DNA of 64,000 nucleotides, from assembly GCF_012932445.1 (NCBI RefSeq), contig NZ_JAAIIJ010000021.1, forward strand, positions 86,710 through 150,709, read 5' to 3'. Source of the DNA: Bifidobacterium panos. Lineage in GTDB: Bacteria; Actinomycetota; Actinomycetes; Actinomycetales; Bifidobacteriaceae. Of the stretch, positions 44,302 to 52,765 are shown piece by piece. The first letter of the stretch is position 1; every line of letters starts with the position of its first letter. The notes beneath the pieces were generated by a model. It was not told the DNA's origin. It did no database searches and was given only the letters and a program-made list of their open reading frames with translations. A program made the position numbers and the translations under genes.

Positions 44302-45561
44302 ATGGCAGCCAAGGTATCCGTCATCATGCCCGTGTACAACGCGGCCAAATACCTGAAAACCAGCGTTGGCAGCCTGCTGGCACAAACATACCCGCATCTG
44401 GAAGTGCTCTGCGTTGATGACGGCTCGACCGACGGCTCTTTGGCGATGCTGCAAGAATACGCATCGAAGGATAAGCGCGTCAGGATTTTCCAGACCGACC
44501 ATTCCGGTGCCGGAAAAGCGCGCAATGTGGCGCTTGAGGCGGCAAGCGGCGACTATATCGCATTTCTCGACGCGGACGATTACGTGGACACCACCCTGTT
44601 CGAGAAGGCGGTGGCCAAAGCGGACGACGCGAACGCGGACATCGTGATTTGGGATTTGTGGTATTACGACGAACACTTCCAGCGCGACCAGTACCCGCCG
44701 CAAGGAGTGCTCAATTACAACTATTTCGAGGGTGACGACCCCGTTTTCTCCTACAAAAGGAACCCCGGCCAGATTTTCACCTCATTCCAGAACTGGATCT
44801 GGAACAAGATGTTCCGGCGCTCCTTCCTGGTCGAGAACAACCTGCGATTCCCCGATCTGCACCGCACGCAGGACCTTGAGTTCACGGCCATGGCGCTCGT
44901 GCTCGCCAAGCGCATCACCCTCATGCCGGAGCGTCTGTCGCATTACCGGGTGAACAGCGGCACATCCAATATGGACAACAAAGACAAGCATCCGCTCGAC
45001 TTCATGTCCGCGTTCATCTCGCTCAAGGGCCGTCTTGAGCAAGCGGGCATATATACGGAAGTGAAGCAAAGCTATGTCAACTGGGCGCTATGCTCTTCGC
45101 TGTACAACCTCGTCACCCTGAAGCAGTTCTCCACCTTCAAAAGCGTGTTCGTGCAATTGAAAACGGATGGCTTCACGAAGATGGACATCATGAGCAACGC
45201 TTCTGCCTCATACATCTACGTCGCGGACTGGTATGCCGATTACCGCTACATGCAGGAACATGAGGCCGAGGACTATCTGATGTATTGCATGACCAAATAC
45301 CGGCTTGCGGAGCAACGTTACGTCGGCATTCTCGACCAGCTGGGCGACGAACTGCGCACAACTCAAGCCCAGCGAGACCGCCTGAGCGATGAATGCAACA
45401 CCCTGCATGATGAATGCAACAGTCTGAGCAATGACTGCAGCACCCTGCGCGATGAGTGCAGCGCCCTGCGCACCTCGCGCTCCTATCGCTTGGGCAACGC
45501 CATCTGCAACCTGCCGCACGCCCTGCGGTCATTCGTGCAGCGGCTGACCAGCAGGCGGTAA
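44302..45561 (+). CDS. Family 2 glycosyltransferase with C-terminal Cys-containing heptad repeats
   Basis: The protein is 419 residues, ATG 44302 after an AGAGAG motif. N-terminal GT2 domain: VSVIMPVYNAAKYL, CVDDGSTDGS, GKARNVAL and the metal-binding LDADDYVD near residue 93. Residues ~200-340 hold helical acceptor-side sequence. The C-terminus (about 355-395) consists of repeated DECNTLH-type heptads, predicted as a coiled coil with regularly placed Cys, then SYRLGNAI, a phrase common in GT2 proteins with coiled-coil tails. Presumably builds surface glycan exported by the ABC system next door. Confidence 0.85.
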   Translation: MAAKVSVIMPVYNAAKYLKTSVGSLLAQTYPHLEVLCVDDGSTDGSLAMLQEYASKDKRVRIFQTDHSGAGKARNVALEAASGDYIAFLDADDYVDTTLFEKAVAKADDANADIVIWDLWYYDEHFQRDQYPPQGVLNYNYFEGDDPVFSYKRNPGQIFTSFQNWIWNKMFRRSFLVENNLRFPDLHRTQDLEFTAMALVLAKRITLMPERLSHYRVNSGTSNMDNKDKHPLDFMSAFISLKGRLEQAGIYTEVKQSYVNWALCSSLYNLVTLKQFSTFKSVFVQLKTDGFTKMDIMSNASASYIYVADWYADYRYMQEHEAEDYLMYCMTKYRLAEQRYVGILDQLGDELRTTQAQRDRLSDECNTLHDECNSLSNDCSTLRDECSALRTSRSYRLGNAICNLPHALRSFVQRLTSRR

Positions 45562-45620
45562 AAGCGCCTCCCGACAACTCAGTCCAGCCGATGCGTGATT
45601 ACCTCGAAGATAACCGGGAA

Positions 45621-46910
45621 TCAATCAGCAAGCATCGTGATGCGCAACGCGCAATCGTTCAATAGCGCGTATGCGCGATTGCGTTTGTCGCGCACGGCGA
45701 AAATGCAACAATTGTCGTCGTTGGTGAAAGCCACCATATCCGTTGTTTCAGAATCCTCGGCATTCTGCGTTCGCAATGACGCCACAAGTTTGAAATCGCC
45801 GTTGTTGAACAGTTTGAGCGGCACCTCGAATTTCACCTTGCAGTGCCCGTGACGGCTCAATTTAATCTTGTTGGCACCGGTGTCATAAGTGATGCCGCCT
45901 CGCTTGATGTCATGCATGGCGATGGCCAGATAATAATCGTTTGGCTCGTCGTACTGGTATTCGACCTCGAAGCGGAACGAATCGTCGCGGCTGAGAATCT
46001 GCTCGCTCAACGCATTGATGTGCAGGAACGGCACACGCTCGTTGAGACCGGTGGGATACTCGCCACTCTTGTCGTTGTCGGTGTCGCGCTTGTCGGCGCG
46101 CATGTTCTCCAAGGTGTAGCGATTGGCGACGTCGTCTTTGTCGCCGTTAACGATGACTTCACCGTCTTTGATGAGCACGGCCTTGTTGCAGTATTTCTTC
46201 ACAGCGCTCATATCATGCGTCACCAGGATGACGGTTTTCGTGGGGTCTTTCTTAATGGAGGCGAAGTAGCTGTCGCACTTGCGCTGGAACGCTTCGTCAC
46301 CGACGGCGAGCACTTCGTCGAGTACGAGGATGTCGCCTTGAGCCTTGATGGCCACCGAGAACGCCAAGCGCACCTGCATGCCGGACGAATAATTCTTGAG
46401 CTTCTGATCCATGAACTCTTCGAGTTCGGCGAACGAAACGATATCGTCGTACATTGCGTCGATTTCATCACGAGTGAAGCCAAGCAGAGCGCCGTTGAGA
46501 TAGACATTCTCGCGGCCGGTCAGCTCCGGGTTGAAACCGACGCCAAGCTCGATGAACGGCACCAACTTGCCATTGACTTCGATATTGCCCGCGTCCGGCA
46601 CATAGATGCCGGAAATGAGCTTCAACAGCGTGGATTTGCCGGAGCCGTTGCGTCCCACAATGCCGAAGAAATCGCCTTGGTGCACCTCGAAATTGATGTC
46701 GCGCAACACATGCTGTTCCTTGTAGCCCTTGATGCCCTTGGTCCAATTGATGAACAGCATCTTCAGCCCAGTGGCCTGCTCGGTGGGGAGCCTGAAATAC
46801 TTGCCGACATGGCTCACCGACAGCACCACAGGCTTGTCAACGTTCTGCAGCTGGCCGTTCTGCGACACGGTCTTGTCTGCCTCGTCCATCTTGCCTGCCG
46901 TCTCGCTCAT
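45621..46910 (-). CDS. ABC transporter ATP-binding subunit for polysaccharide export (Wzt/TagH-like)
   Basis: From ATG 46910 it has 429 residues; the GTG one codon upstream is possible. Walker A is GRNGSGKSTLLKL (~88), Q-loop region FNPELTGRENVYLNG, ABC signature YSSGMQVRLAF, Walker B DILVLDEVLAVGD and the His switch LVTHDM. Residues ~265-429 form an extra beta-rich domain (FEVEYQYDEPNDYYLAIAM), as in Wzt proteins that recognise the glycan end. The gene start overlaps the permease stop (TGATG), so the two are coupled. Exports a surface polysaccharide across the membrane. Confidence 0.93.
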   Translation of the reverse strand: MSETAGKMDEADKTVSQNGQLQNVDKPVVLSVSHVGKYFRLPTEQATGLKMLFINWTKGIKGYKEQHVLRDINFEVHQGDFFGIVGRNGSGKSTLLKLISGIYVPDAGNIEVNGKLVPFIELGVGFNPELTGRENVYLNGALLGFTRDEIDAMYDDIVSFAELEEFMDQKLKNYSSGMQVRLAFSVAIKAQGDILVLDEVLAVGDEAFQRKCDSYFASIKKDPTKTVILVTHDMSAVKKYCNKAVLIKDGEVIVNGDKDDVANRYTLENMRADKRDTDNDKSGEYPTGLNERVPFLHINALSEQILSRDDSFRFEVEYQYDEPNDYYLAIAMHDIKRGGITYDTGANKIKLSRHGHCKVKFEVPLKLFNNGDFKLVASLRTQNAEDSETTDMVAFTNDDNCCIFAVRDKRNRAYALLNDCALRITMLAD

Positions 46911-47755
46911 CACATGACCTCCGCGAACTTACGGTTATTGCGACGGAACACATACACGCCCAGCACTAGAAGAGCCGCGGCCAGCACCAGCGGGATGACC
47001 CGCAGGAACGGATTGCTTGTCAGCGTCCATATCGTCGGCTGTGTTTCGGGGGCTATGAAGTTGTGTCGAATGTCCTGCACCGTCTGGGCTATCGGGTTCA
47101 TCAGCTGCACTTTGGCAATCTTCGGCCCCCACGAACCCAGCGACGTGTTGTCAATCACCATGGACAGCGGATAAATCACCGGAATCGAATAGAACAGCAC
47201 CTGCGACAGCACGTCCCAGATGTGCGAAACATCGCGGAAATAGACGTACATGGTGGCAAGCAGCAACGCGGTGCCGAGCGCCAAGATATACAGTTCGATG
47301 AAGTTCAGCGGCAATAGCAGCACGCGCCAAGTGAAATGCACATGGTTGAACAGCGCGAAGACGAACACGACCAGAAAGTTGATGCCGAGGCTGATCAGCG
47401 AGCCGATGGTGGCGGAGGCGACCACGATGTAGTTCGGGAAATGGATCTTGCGCAACAGATCGCCACGATCGACAATAGACCGCAAGCCAATCGATGTCGC
47501 CTCATTGTAGAACTGCCAAGAGCTGATGCCCATGAGCAGCACCACCGGGTAAGTGGGCGTGCCGTCGGACATGCGCAGGAACTTGGCGAACACCACATAC
47601 ATAACACAGAACAGCATCAGTGGTTGCAGCACGGACCAGGCGATACCGAGCATCGAACCTTGGTAGCGCAGTTTGAAGTCGGTCTTGACCAGACCCTTGA
47701 GCACCACCCAAGCGTAGTGGTATCGCTCCTGTATTCTCTTCACCAATGCTTTCAC
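46910..47755 (-). CDS. ABC-2 type polysaccharide export permease (Wzm/TagG-like)
   Basis: 281 residues with about six membrane segments. Characteristic phrases are KTDFKLRYQGSMLGIAWSVL near the start, VLLMGISSWQFYNEAT and YFRDVSHIWDVLSQVLFYSIPVIYP, typical of O-antigen/teichoic-acid ABC-2 permeases. The start is GTG 47755 with a weak ribosome-binding site. Works with the ATP-binding protein encoded immediately downstream. Confidence 0.92.
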   Translation of the reverse strand: MKALVKRIQERYHYAWVVLKGLVKTDFKLRYQGSMLGIAWSVLQPLMLFCVMYVVFAKFLRMSDGTPTYPVVLLMGISSWQFYNEATSIGLRSIVDRGDLLRKIHFPNYIVVASATIGSLISLGINFLVVFVFALFNHVHFTWRVLLLPLNFIELYILALGTALLLATMYVYFRDVSHIWDVLSQVLFYSIPVIYPLSMVIDNTSLGSWGPKIAKVQLMNPIAQTVQDIRHNFIAPETQPTIWTLTSNPFLRVIPLVLAAALLVLGVYVFRRNNRKFAEVM

Positions 47756-47822
47756 GAGTGTTTATTCTAACTGCCTACGGGAACATCGACATACATGCCG
47801 TTGGCGTTCGACGCTTACCCCC

Positions 47823-49388
47823 CTACAATCCCCAGATCTGACCGTAGTATTTGAGGGTGGTGGCGAGCAGCGCGGCGGCGAGCAGGATGGGCACGGCCAC
47901 AGTCAGCACACGCGAGCGCATCGGCACGTCCGCAAGGCCTGGCTCGACTTCAAGATTCGGCTCGGGCTCAAGTTCCGTCAGTCCGCTATGCGCGCGGTGC
48001 GTGGCGAAACGCAACGATGTAGTGGCCAAGATGAGCAACACCACGAACGGGGTGATCGGGAAGAAATAGCGCGCGTACACGCCTTCGATCGAGGAGTTGC
48101 CAACGGGGTTGAACGTGCAGTAGATGCTCGCCAATGAACTGCCGAACGCGGCGAGCAGGGCAAGGATGAGCAGCCACATATGCGACTTTTTGGCGAAACG
48201 CACGCGCTCACAGGCGCCGGCCACCAGCACCAACGCGGCAGAGAACAGCAGAATGCCCGTGGGCGACGAGGCCAGCGACAATGCCGACAGCTGCAAGTGA
48301 TTAATGTTGTCGTCCTGATCGACAAAGGTATTGGCGACAAGTCTGAACATATTCAACGGATTAGCAAAGAGAGCGTGCAGCTGGTCGCTCGTCCCGAAGC
48401 TTTTTTCCCAATAATCCGAACGGAAACGTGGCATTCCAAGTGAAGTGGAGGCCGAAACCAGGGTCCAGGCGACCCACAAGGCGAAGCCCAAGCCCACGCT
48501 CGCCCATTTGACGCACGTATTGGTGAGCCGTCGGAAAGCGAATCGGGCGTTCGGGGTGAGCAGAAGCACCAACGTCAGGAAGCCGTACGTGGGTTTGCAC
48601 AGCGGCAGCAGCACTGCAGTGGCGGCAAAAACAACGGTGTCCAGGCGTGTCAACTGTTGCTTGAGCAGCAGTGCTTTGACGATCAGCGCGAACAACAGCA
48701 TGCACAATGCGTTGGTGCAGGTGTCCGCCGTCACGCTTGATACGGCCTGCGCCAAGGCGGGCGGGAACAGCGTGAACGCCACGACCAGCCATTTGAACTT
48801 GGAATCCTTCAATATCCACACCGCCAGCCAGGCGCAGAAGATGAAGAACAACGCGTTAAGCAGGGTTGGGATGAGCAGAGCCTGCTCCGCCGTGACGTTC
48901 AATGCATCCGCCACAGCGATTCCGGCGGCTGGAATGAGATAGGGCACGGGAGAGTATGCGGCTGTGTTGTTGAACCACACCGTCTCGGTGTCGGACGAGG
49001 CGTGAAGGTGCGTGTTCAGCGCTGTCTCAAGCTCGGCGGTGCGATGGAATGCCGGGTTGTGGGCGGAGCCGGAGCCTGACTCCGCTGCCTGAGAGCGCTG
49101 GGCGTTCGAAAGCTCGAAGACCTTCCACAACGTTTTCGGCAGCTCGCCACCGTAGGCCGGCACGTCGGGCTTTTCCGTGTAATCAATGAGCTGAGGAAAC
49201 AAGTCGCCTTGCGCTATCTGATAGGCACGCGAATAGTGGCTCATGTTGTCGTTGCCCCAGAACGGCGGGGTGATGAAAGCAAAGCACAGCGAGAAAATCA
49301 AGCCGAGGCAGACGACCGCCGCCTGCGCCACGTCAATAGGGCGACGCGACTTCCCGTCGGTGCCACGGCTGCTTATTGCAGAGGACAT
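47823..49388 (-). CDS. DUF2142 family polytopic membrane protein
   Basis: 521 residues with about ten membrane segments. The first loop contains FITPPFWGNDNMSHYSRAYQIAQGD, the DUF2142 pattern of membrane glycosyltransferase-like (GT-C-like) proteins, with an acidic Asp after PPFWGN. The role is probably lipid-linked sugar transfer or EPS decoration outside the membrane; not proven. The ATG follows GGAAGGGG. The 230 bases between this start and the toxin gene contain no other gene. Confidence 0.82.
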   Translation of the reverse strand: MSSAISSRGTDGKSRRPIDVAQAAVVCLGLIFSLCFAFITPPFWGNDNMSHYSRAYQIAQGDLFPQLIDYTEKPDVPAYGGELPKTLWKVFELSNAQRSQAAESGSGSAHNPAFHRTAELETALNTHLHASSDTETVWFNNTAAYSPVPYLIPAAGIAVADALNVTAEQALLIPTLLNALFFIFCAWLAVWILKDSKFKWLVVAFTLFPPALAQAVSSVTADTCTNALCMLLFALIVKALLLKQQLTRLDTVVFAATAVLLPLCKPTYGFLTLVLLLTPNARFAFRRLTNTCVKWASVGLGFALWVAWTLVSASTSLGMPRFRSDYWEKSFGTSDQLHALFANPLNMFRLVANTFVDQDDNINHLQLSALSLASSPTGILLFSAALVLVAGACERVRFAKKSHMWLLILALLAAFGSSLASIYCTFNPVGNSSIEGVYARYFFPITPFVVLLILATTSLRFATHRAHSGLTELEPEPNLEVEPGLADVPMRSRVLTVAVPILLAAALLATTLKYYGQIWGL

Positions 49389-49617
49389 GAATGAACCCCT
49401 TCCACAGTTTCTCGCGTATGTATACCCATACGTAATCTTTCCTCAAACACGACTATAGGAAACGACAAAAGCCAAGGTTATCACCCGCACCGTGACGAGA
49501 CGGGCAAGGAACAAGCGCAGGATGCCAGATGGCAAAAACGGTTAGGATAATGGCGGTCATGTCAGATTTGACGGCGGGGACGAAACGTAAACGTTGAAAA
49601 CGGAGCGGGATTATCGT

Positions 49618-49908
49618 TTAGCCGAATATCTCGTCGTGTTTTCCGGTTCTGGCGAAAAAGGCGATGCCGTTGCCAGTCTGCCAGACAAGCAGCCAATCGC
49701 CGATGTTCGCCACATGGCACTCGTAGGCGCCCGAAAAGTTCCCTTTCAGCCTGTGCATGTTATGACGGTTCACCAGCGTCCGCTTGCTCTCGTCGTCGTC
49801 CGTCAGGACGAGCGCGATGACCTCGTCCAGCAGCTTCATGTCGTAGCGTTTCCTGCTCAACCGTTTGTAATCCTTGCAAAATCGCGGTGAATAGTCGGCT
49901 CTGAGCAT
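49618..49908 (-). CDS. yafQ: YafQ-family (RelE superfamily) mRNA interferase toxin
   Basis: A 96-residue protein with the RelE/YafQ layout: MLRADYSPRFCKDYKRLSRK, HRLKGNFSGAYECHVANIGDWLLVWQ and a C-terminal FARTGKHDEIF carrying the catalytic His/Phe end. Such toxins cut mRNA on the ribosome. The ATG is four bases after the antitoxin stop; the two genes form a classical type II operon. Confidence 0.88.
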   Translation of the reverse strand: MLRADYSPRFCKDYKRLSRKRYDMKLLDEVIALVLTDDDESKRTLVNRHNMHRLKGNFSGAYECHVANIGDWLLVWQTGNGIAFFARTGKHDEIFG

Positions 49909-49912
49909 GGTT

Positions 49913-50176
49913 TCAGTCCTTCAGGGATGCGAGCATTTCATCCGCGTCCGCGAATCTGGCGGTGCCGGACTTTATGGCTTCCTCCCCTTGCCTGAGGCTT
50001 TCCAAGGTCTCCGCGTTCGGCTCGTAAGCGCCGAGGTTGAGCGGGATGCGCTGTTCCCTGACCATCTGCTTCCAGAAGGCCCTCGTCACGCTCGACAGGT
50101 CGAAACCATAGTGTTCCGCGACCGCCGCCGCCTGCTGCTTGTCGGGTTCGCTCACCCTTATGCTCATTATCGCCAC
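49913..50176 (-). CDS. dinJ: RelB/DinJ-family antitoxin
   Basis: An 87-residue ribbon-helix-helix type protein: MSIRVSEPDKQQAAAVAEHYG, SSVTRAFWKQMVREQRIP, then a C-terminal toxin-binding tail (ADADEMLASLKD). A GGGAGGAA site lies close to the GTG at 50176; an internal ATG at 50167 is an alternative start. It should neutralise YafQ and repress its own promoter through the palindrome at 50199-50232. Confidence 0.87.
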   Translation of the reverse strand: MAIMSIRVSEPDKQQAAAVAEHYGFDLSSVTRAFWKQMVREQRIPLNLGAYEPNAETLESLRQGEEAIKSGTARFADADEMLASLKD

Positions 50177-50198
50177 GATTTCCTCCCGTCTTACAATG

Positions 50199-50232
50199 TA
50201 TGGACATTATATAACGCGACTCTGTGTCCATA
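50199..50232. promoter_or_regulatory. dinJ-yafQ operator/promoter
   Basis: TATGGACA (50199-50206) is inverted as TGTCCATA (50225-50232). Between the arms, the minus strand has TATATAATG as a likely -10 region. Confidence 0.65.
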
Positions 50233-50239
50233 TAGCGAC

Positions 50240-52134
50240 TCACGAAACTACTTGCCGCTCGAAAGAATTTCGACCAGCGCGTGACGCGTTCACGCGCTCG
50301 GGGCGGGTTCCAGTGATCGTCGCAACACCGGCCGGGATGGTCTGTGTGGCAAATGAGTAGAGCAGGTAGAGCGGGCCGAGCACTATGGCGTGGAACATGT
50401 AGTGCACGTAATCCCCGCCGGAAACCGCATACAGGAAAAGGGTCAGGACTGAAACCACCAGCGGAAGCAACGTCAGCAAAGCTCGCGGGGCGCATATTGC
50501 CTGGCGCCTTCGCCAAACCACATACAGCAGGAAGAACGGGAGAATAATCCAGAGGGCGGCATAAAACAGCACGTTCAGCACCGGAATGCCATGCAGCCAC
50601 TGCAACAAGTTCTTGACGAACGGTTGATATCTGCCTGGGACAGCTTCCCCTTTGCAGGATTCATCTTTTTGGGTATCGACCAGACTTCCGTATGTATCTC
50701 CGTTGATACAGGTAAGCACATATGGCCTTGATTCGGAAAAGAGAATGTTGGGGACGTAGTTGCCATCGTTCTTGTCGTTCTTCACAGAACGCGATTCAGG
50801 CCTTTGCAAAGCAACCCACCCGGAAGTCTGGGCAAAGAACGAATTGATATACACTTTGGGGTGCTTGAGGCCAATGGATAGCCATACACTCATGAATTTC
50901 GCAAGGCTGACCTCTTGATCTATGGGGCTCAGAACCATTATCGGATCGGAGGAATATGGGTTGTAGGACTCTCCCAAGGTCTGCCAATCCAATCCGATGA
51001 AACGCTCCACGACCTGTTTTTCTTCCTGCGTGACGCCCTGCGGATCCTCATGGGCCACTCGCGCGACCATATTCATGGGGACAACCGCAGCGAATGTCGC
51101 GTTACTTTTCACAATGCCGAGAGGTTTAAACAGCAGCGCCGCGGGCAGCACCGATGAGAACGCGAATATCAATGCGAGCAACGCCGCGACCACAACCTTC
51201 ATCTTCGCCGCCGCCTTCATCAGCAGGAGGAACAGCATACAAAACAGGATGACGTACATGCCGGTTTTCTTGGTCATCGAGGCCAGCACGGAAATCACAA
51301 GGAGCGCGGCGAAAAACCAGGGCTTCTTCAAGCTGTTCAGACGCGTCCTCACCAGTTCCGTGAACATGACGCACCACGGAATGAAGAACACGAGATGCGT
51401 GTAGTCCTTATACAGCGACAGGAACGCGATGGGGAACATCGGGAACACGCAGAAGAAAACAGTGACGGCCCTAACCAAATTGGCGGGCGCGTTGAGCCTT
51501 GAAGTGAAGTAGGCGAGCGCATGCGCGATGGCAAGCGCACCGGCCAGCAACTGCAGTATGAGGAATGCCGTGATGCCGGAAAAATAGGAACCCGTCAATT
51601 TATAGCCAACGAGAGCCGCCCCCCCCAAAGATAGGTGTCCAGGAACGGGTGATGATCCCAAATCTGCCCCTCGGGCATATCGAAAGCGGAAATCCCGAAA
51701 AACTGGGCCAACTGATCGCCCGCGTCCCAACCCATCACTTCAGGGAACAACAGGAGGACATAGGGGCTCCAGCAGGCCGCCAGCAGCAAGGTATCGTGGC
51801 CAACACTTTTGGGCGTCAGCTGATGCCAGAAAACGAGCAGGCGTTGTTTATGCGTGACGGGCTGCCCAAGTTCATCCGCACTGAGCTGCTCGAGCTCATC
51901 CGTATGGCTCGCACGAAGAAGCCATCGATACGCGTAATGGAAAACGCCCACCATCAAAGCGGCAAGCAGAACCATCTCGACGTACAGCAATACGCTGCGG
52001 AACGGAATCCCCATTCGCCTCGTGGCCATATCCCCCACGGCAACATACATGCCGACGAGCAGCGGAATCCATGCCCCACTGGACACAAAGCGAGCAGCAC
52101 CGTTCACCCAAAATGACTTCTTATTCAACTGCAT
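50240..52134 (-). pseudogene. DUF6020-type polytopic membrane protein, split by a frameshift in a G8 tract (possible phase-off gene)
   Basis: The first frame (52134 to 51595) encodes MQLNKKSFWVNGAARF, then CWSPYVLLLFPEVMGWDAGDQ and WDHHPFLDTYLWGG, and stops shortly after. The second frame picks up exactly at the tract with AALVGYKLTGSYFSG and continues through about nine membrane segments to 50240. Adding one G to the eight-G run restores one 631-residue protein. The GWDAGDQ..HHP arrangement is typical of DUF6020 membrane proteins near EPS genes. The last ~30 residues read into repeat DNA and may not be original. Either a phase-variable gene in the off state or a recent mutation. Confidence 0.83.
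51619..51626. repeat. Eight-base poly-C/poly-G tract at the DUF6020 frameshift
   Basis: Eight C on the plus strand; nine or six would join the two reading frames. Confidence 0.85.
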
Positions 52135-52360
52135 AAGATGCTATGTCCTTTTCCTCGAACGAACAAGGGCTTTACCAATTTGAGCGCGCCACGGATGAAT
52201 CACACTTCCTGCACTACTCATTAATTTCCCATCTCCTCCGTGTGACCGGATGCCAGCGAATGGCAAAACTGCATTTTCAATGCGAGGATCACTGAGGGCT
52301 GTCCCCGCAAATAATATATAGAGGAATGTACAGCTCAGGCGTTCATTGTCATTTGGGGGG

Positions 52361-52713
52361 CCGGGCTTTTTTCTGGACACTTAGGCTACGTATCCTAATG
52401 ATAGATAGACGGTCGTCGCGCACACCCCGTACTCACGAGCGACCGCACGCACGCCGGCACCGTCCTCGAGGCGCCTCGCCACCCCGCGCTTCTGGGCCGC
52501 CGTCAGACACGTGTACCGTTTCCAAGCAAACTCGGTCAGCTCGTCCCTCCAGTGATACAGCGTCCTGACGGTAACACCACCCAGCTGCCGCGCGGCCTTA
52601 CGGCAGGACCCGTCATTCTCCACGAGAACCCTCAAAGCCTCGGCCTTGAACTCCCTGCTATACATAAACAATCCCCTTTCATGGCTCTCCCACATGTCCA
52701 GGAAATTGTCCGG
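52361..52713. mobile_element. Deleted insertion element (orfA only) with imperfect terminal inverted repeats
   Basis: The ends read inward as CCGGGCTTTTTTCTGGACAC and CCGGACAATTTCCTGGACAT, agreeing at most positions. Only an IS3-like orfA lies between them, without the DDE transposase. No clear target duplication is visible. The rest of the gap 52135-52360 contains no gene. Confidence 0.65.
52381..52665 (-). CDS. IS3-like transposase orfA (helix-turn-helix), partner missing
   Basis: 94 residues from ATG 52665 after AAAGGGGA. MYSREFKAEALRVLVEN and CRKAARQLGGVTVRTLYHWR form the typical orfA helix-turn-helix; a second one follows (GVRAVAREYGVCATTVY). The frame stops at the terminal repeat, so no catalytic domain can be made by frameshifting. 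Probably inert, though DNA binding is possible. Confidence 0.75.
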   Translation of the reverse strand: MYSREFKAEALRVLVENDGSCRKAARQLGGVTVRTLYHWRDELTEFAWKRYTCLTAAQKRGVARRLEDGAGVRAVAREYGVCATTVYLSLGYVA

Positions 52714-52765
52714 AGCCCCTCACCAGCACCGTGACGAGGCGGGAGATTTCTTCGCGGCCATCCAG

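Noticed and set aside
49594..49890. Plus-strand frame opposite the YafQ toxin
   Set aside because: Antisense to a clear toxin gene and without its own ribosome-binding site.
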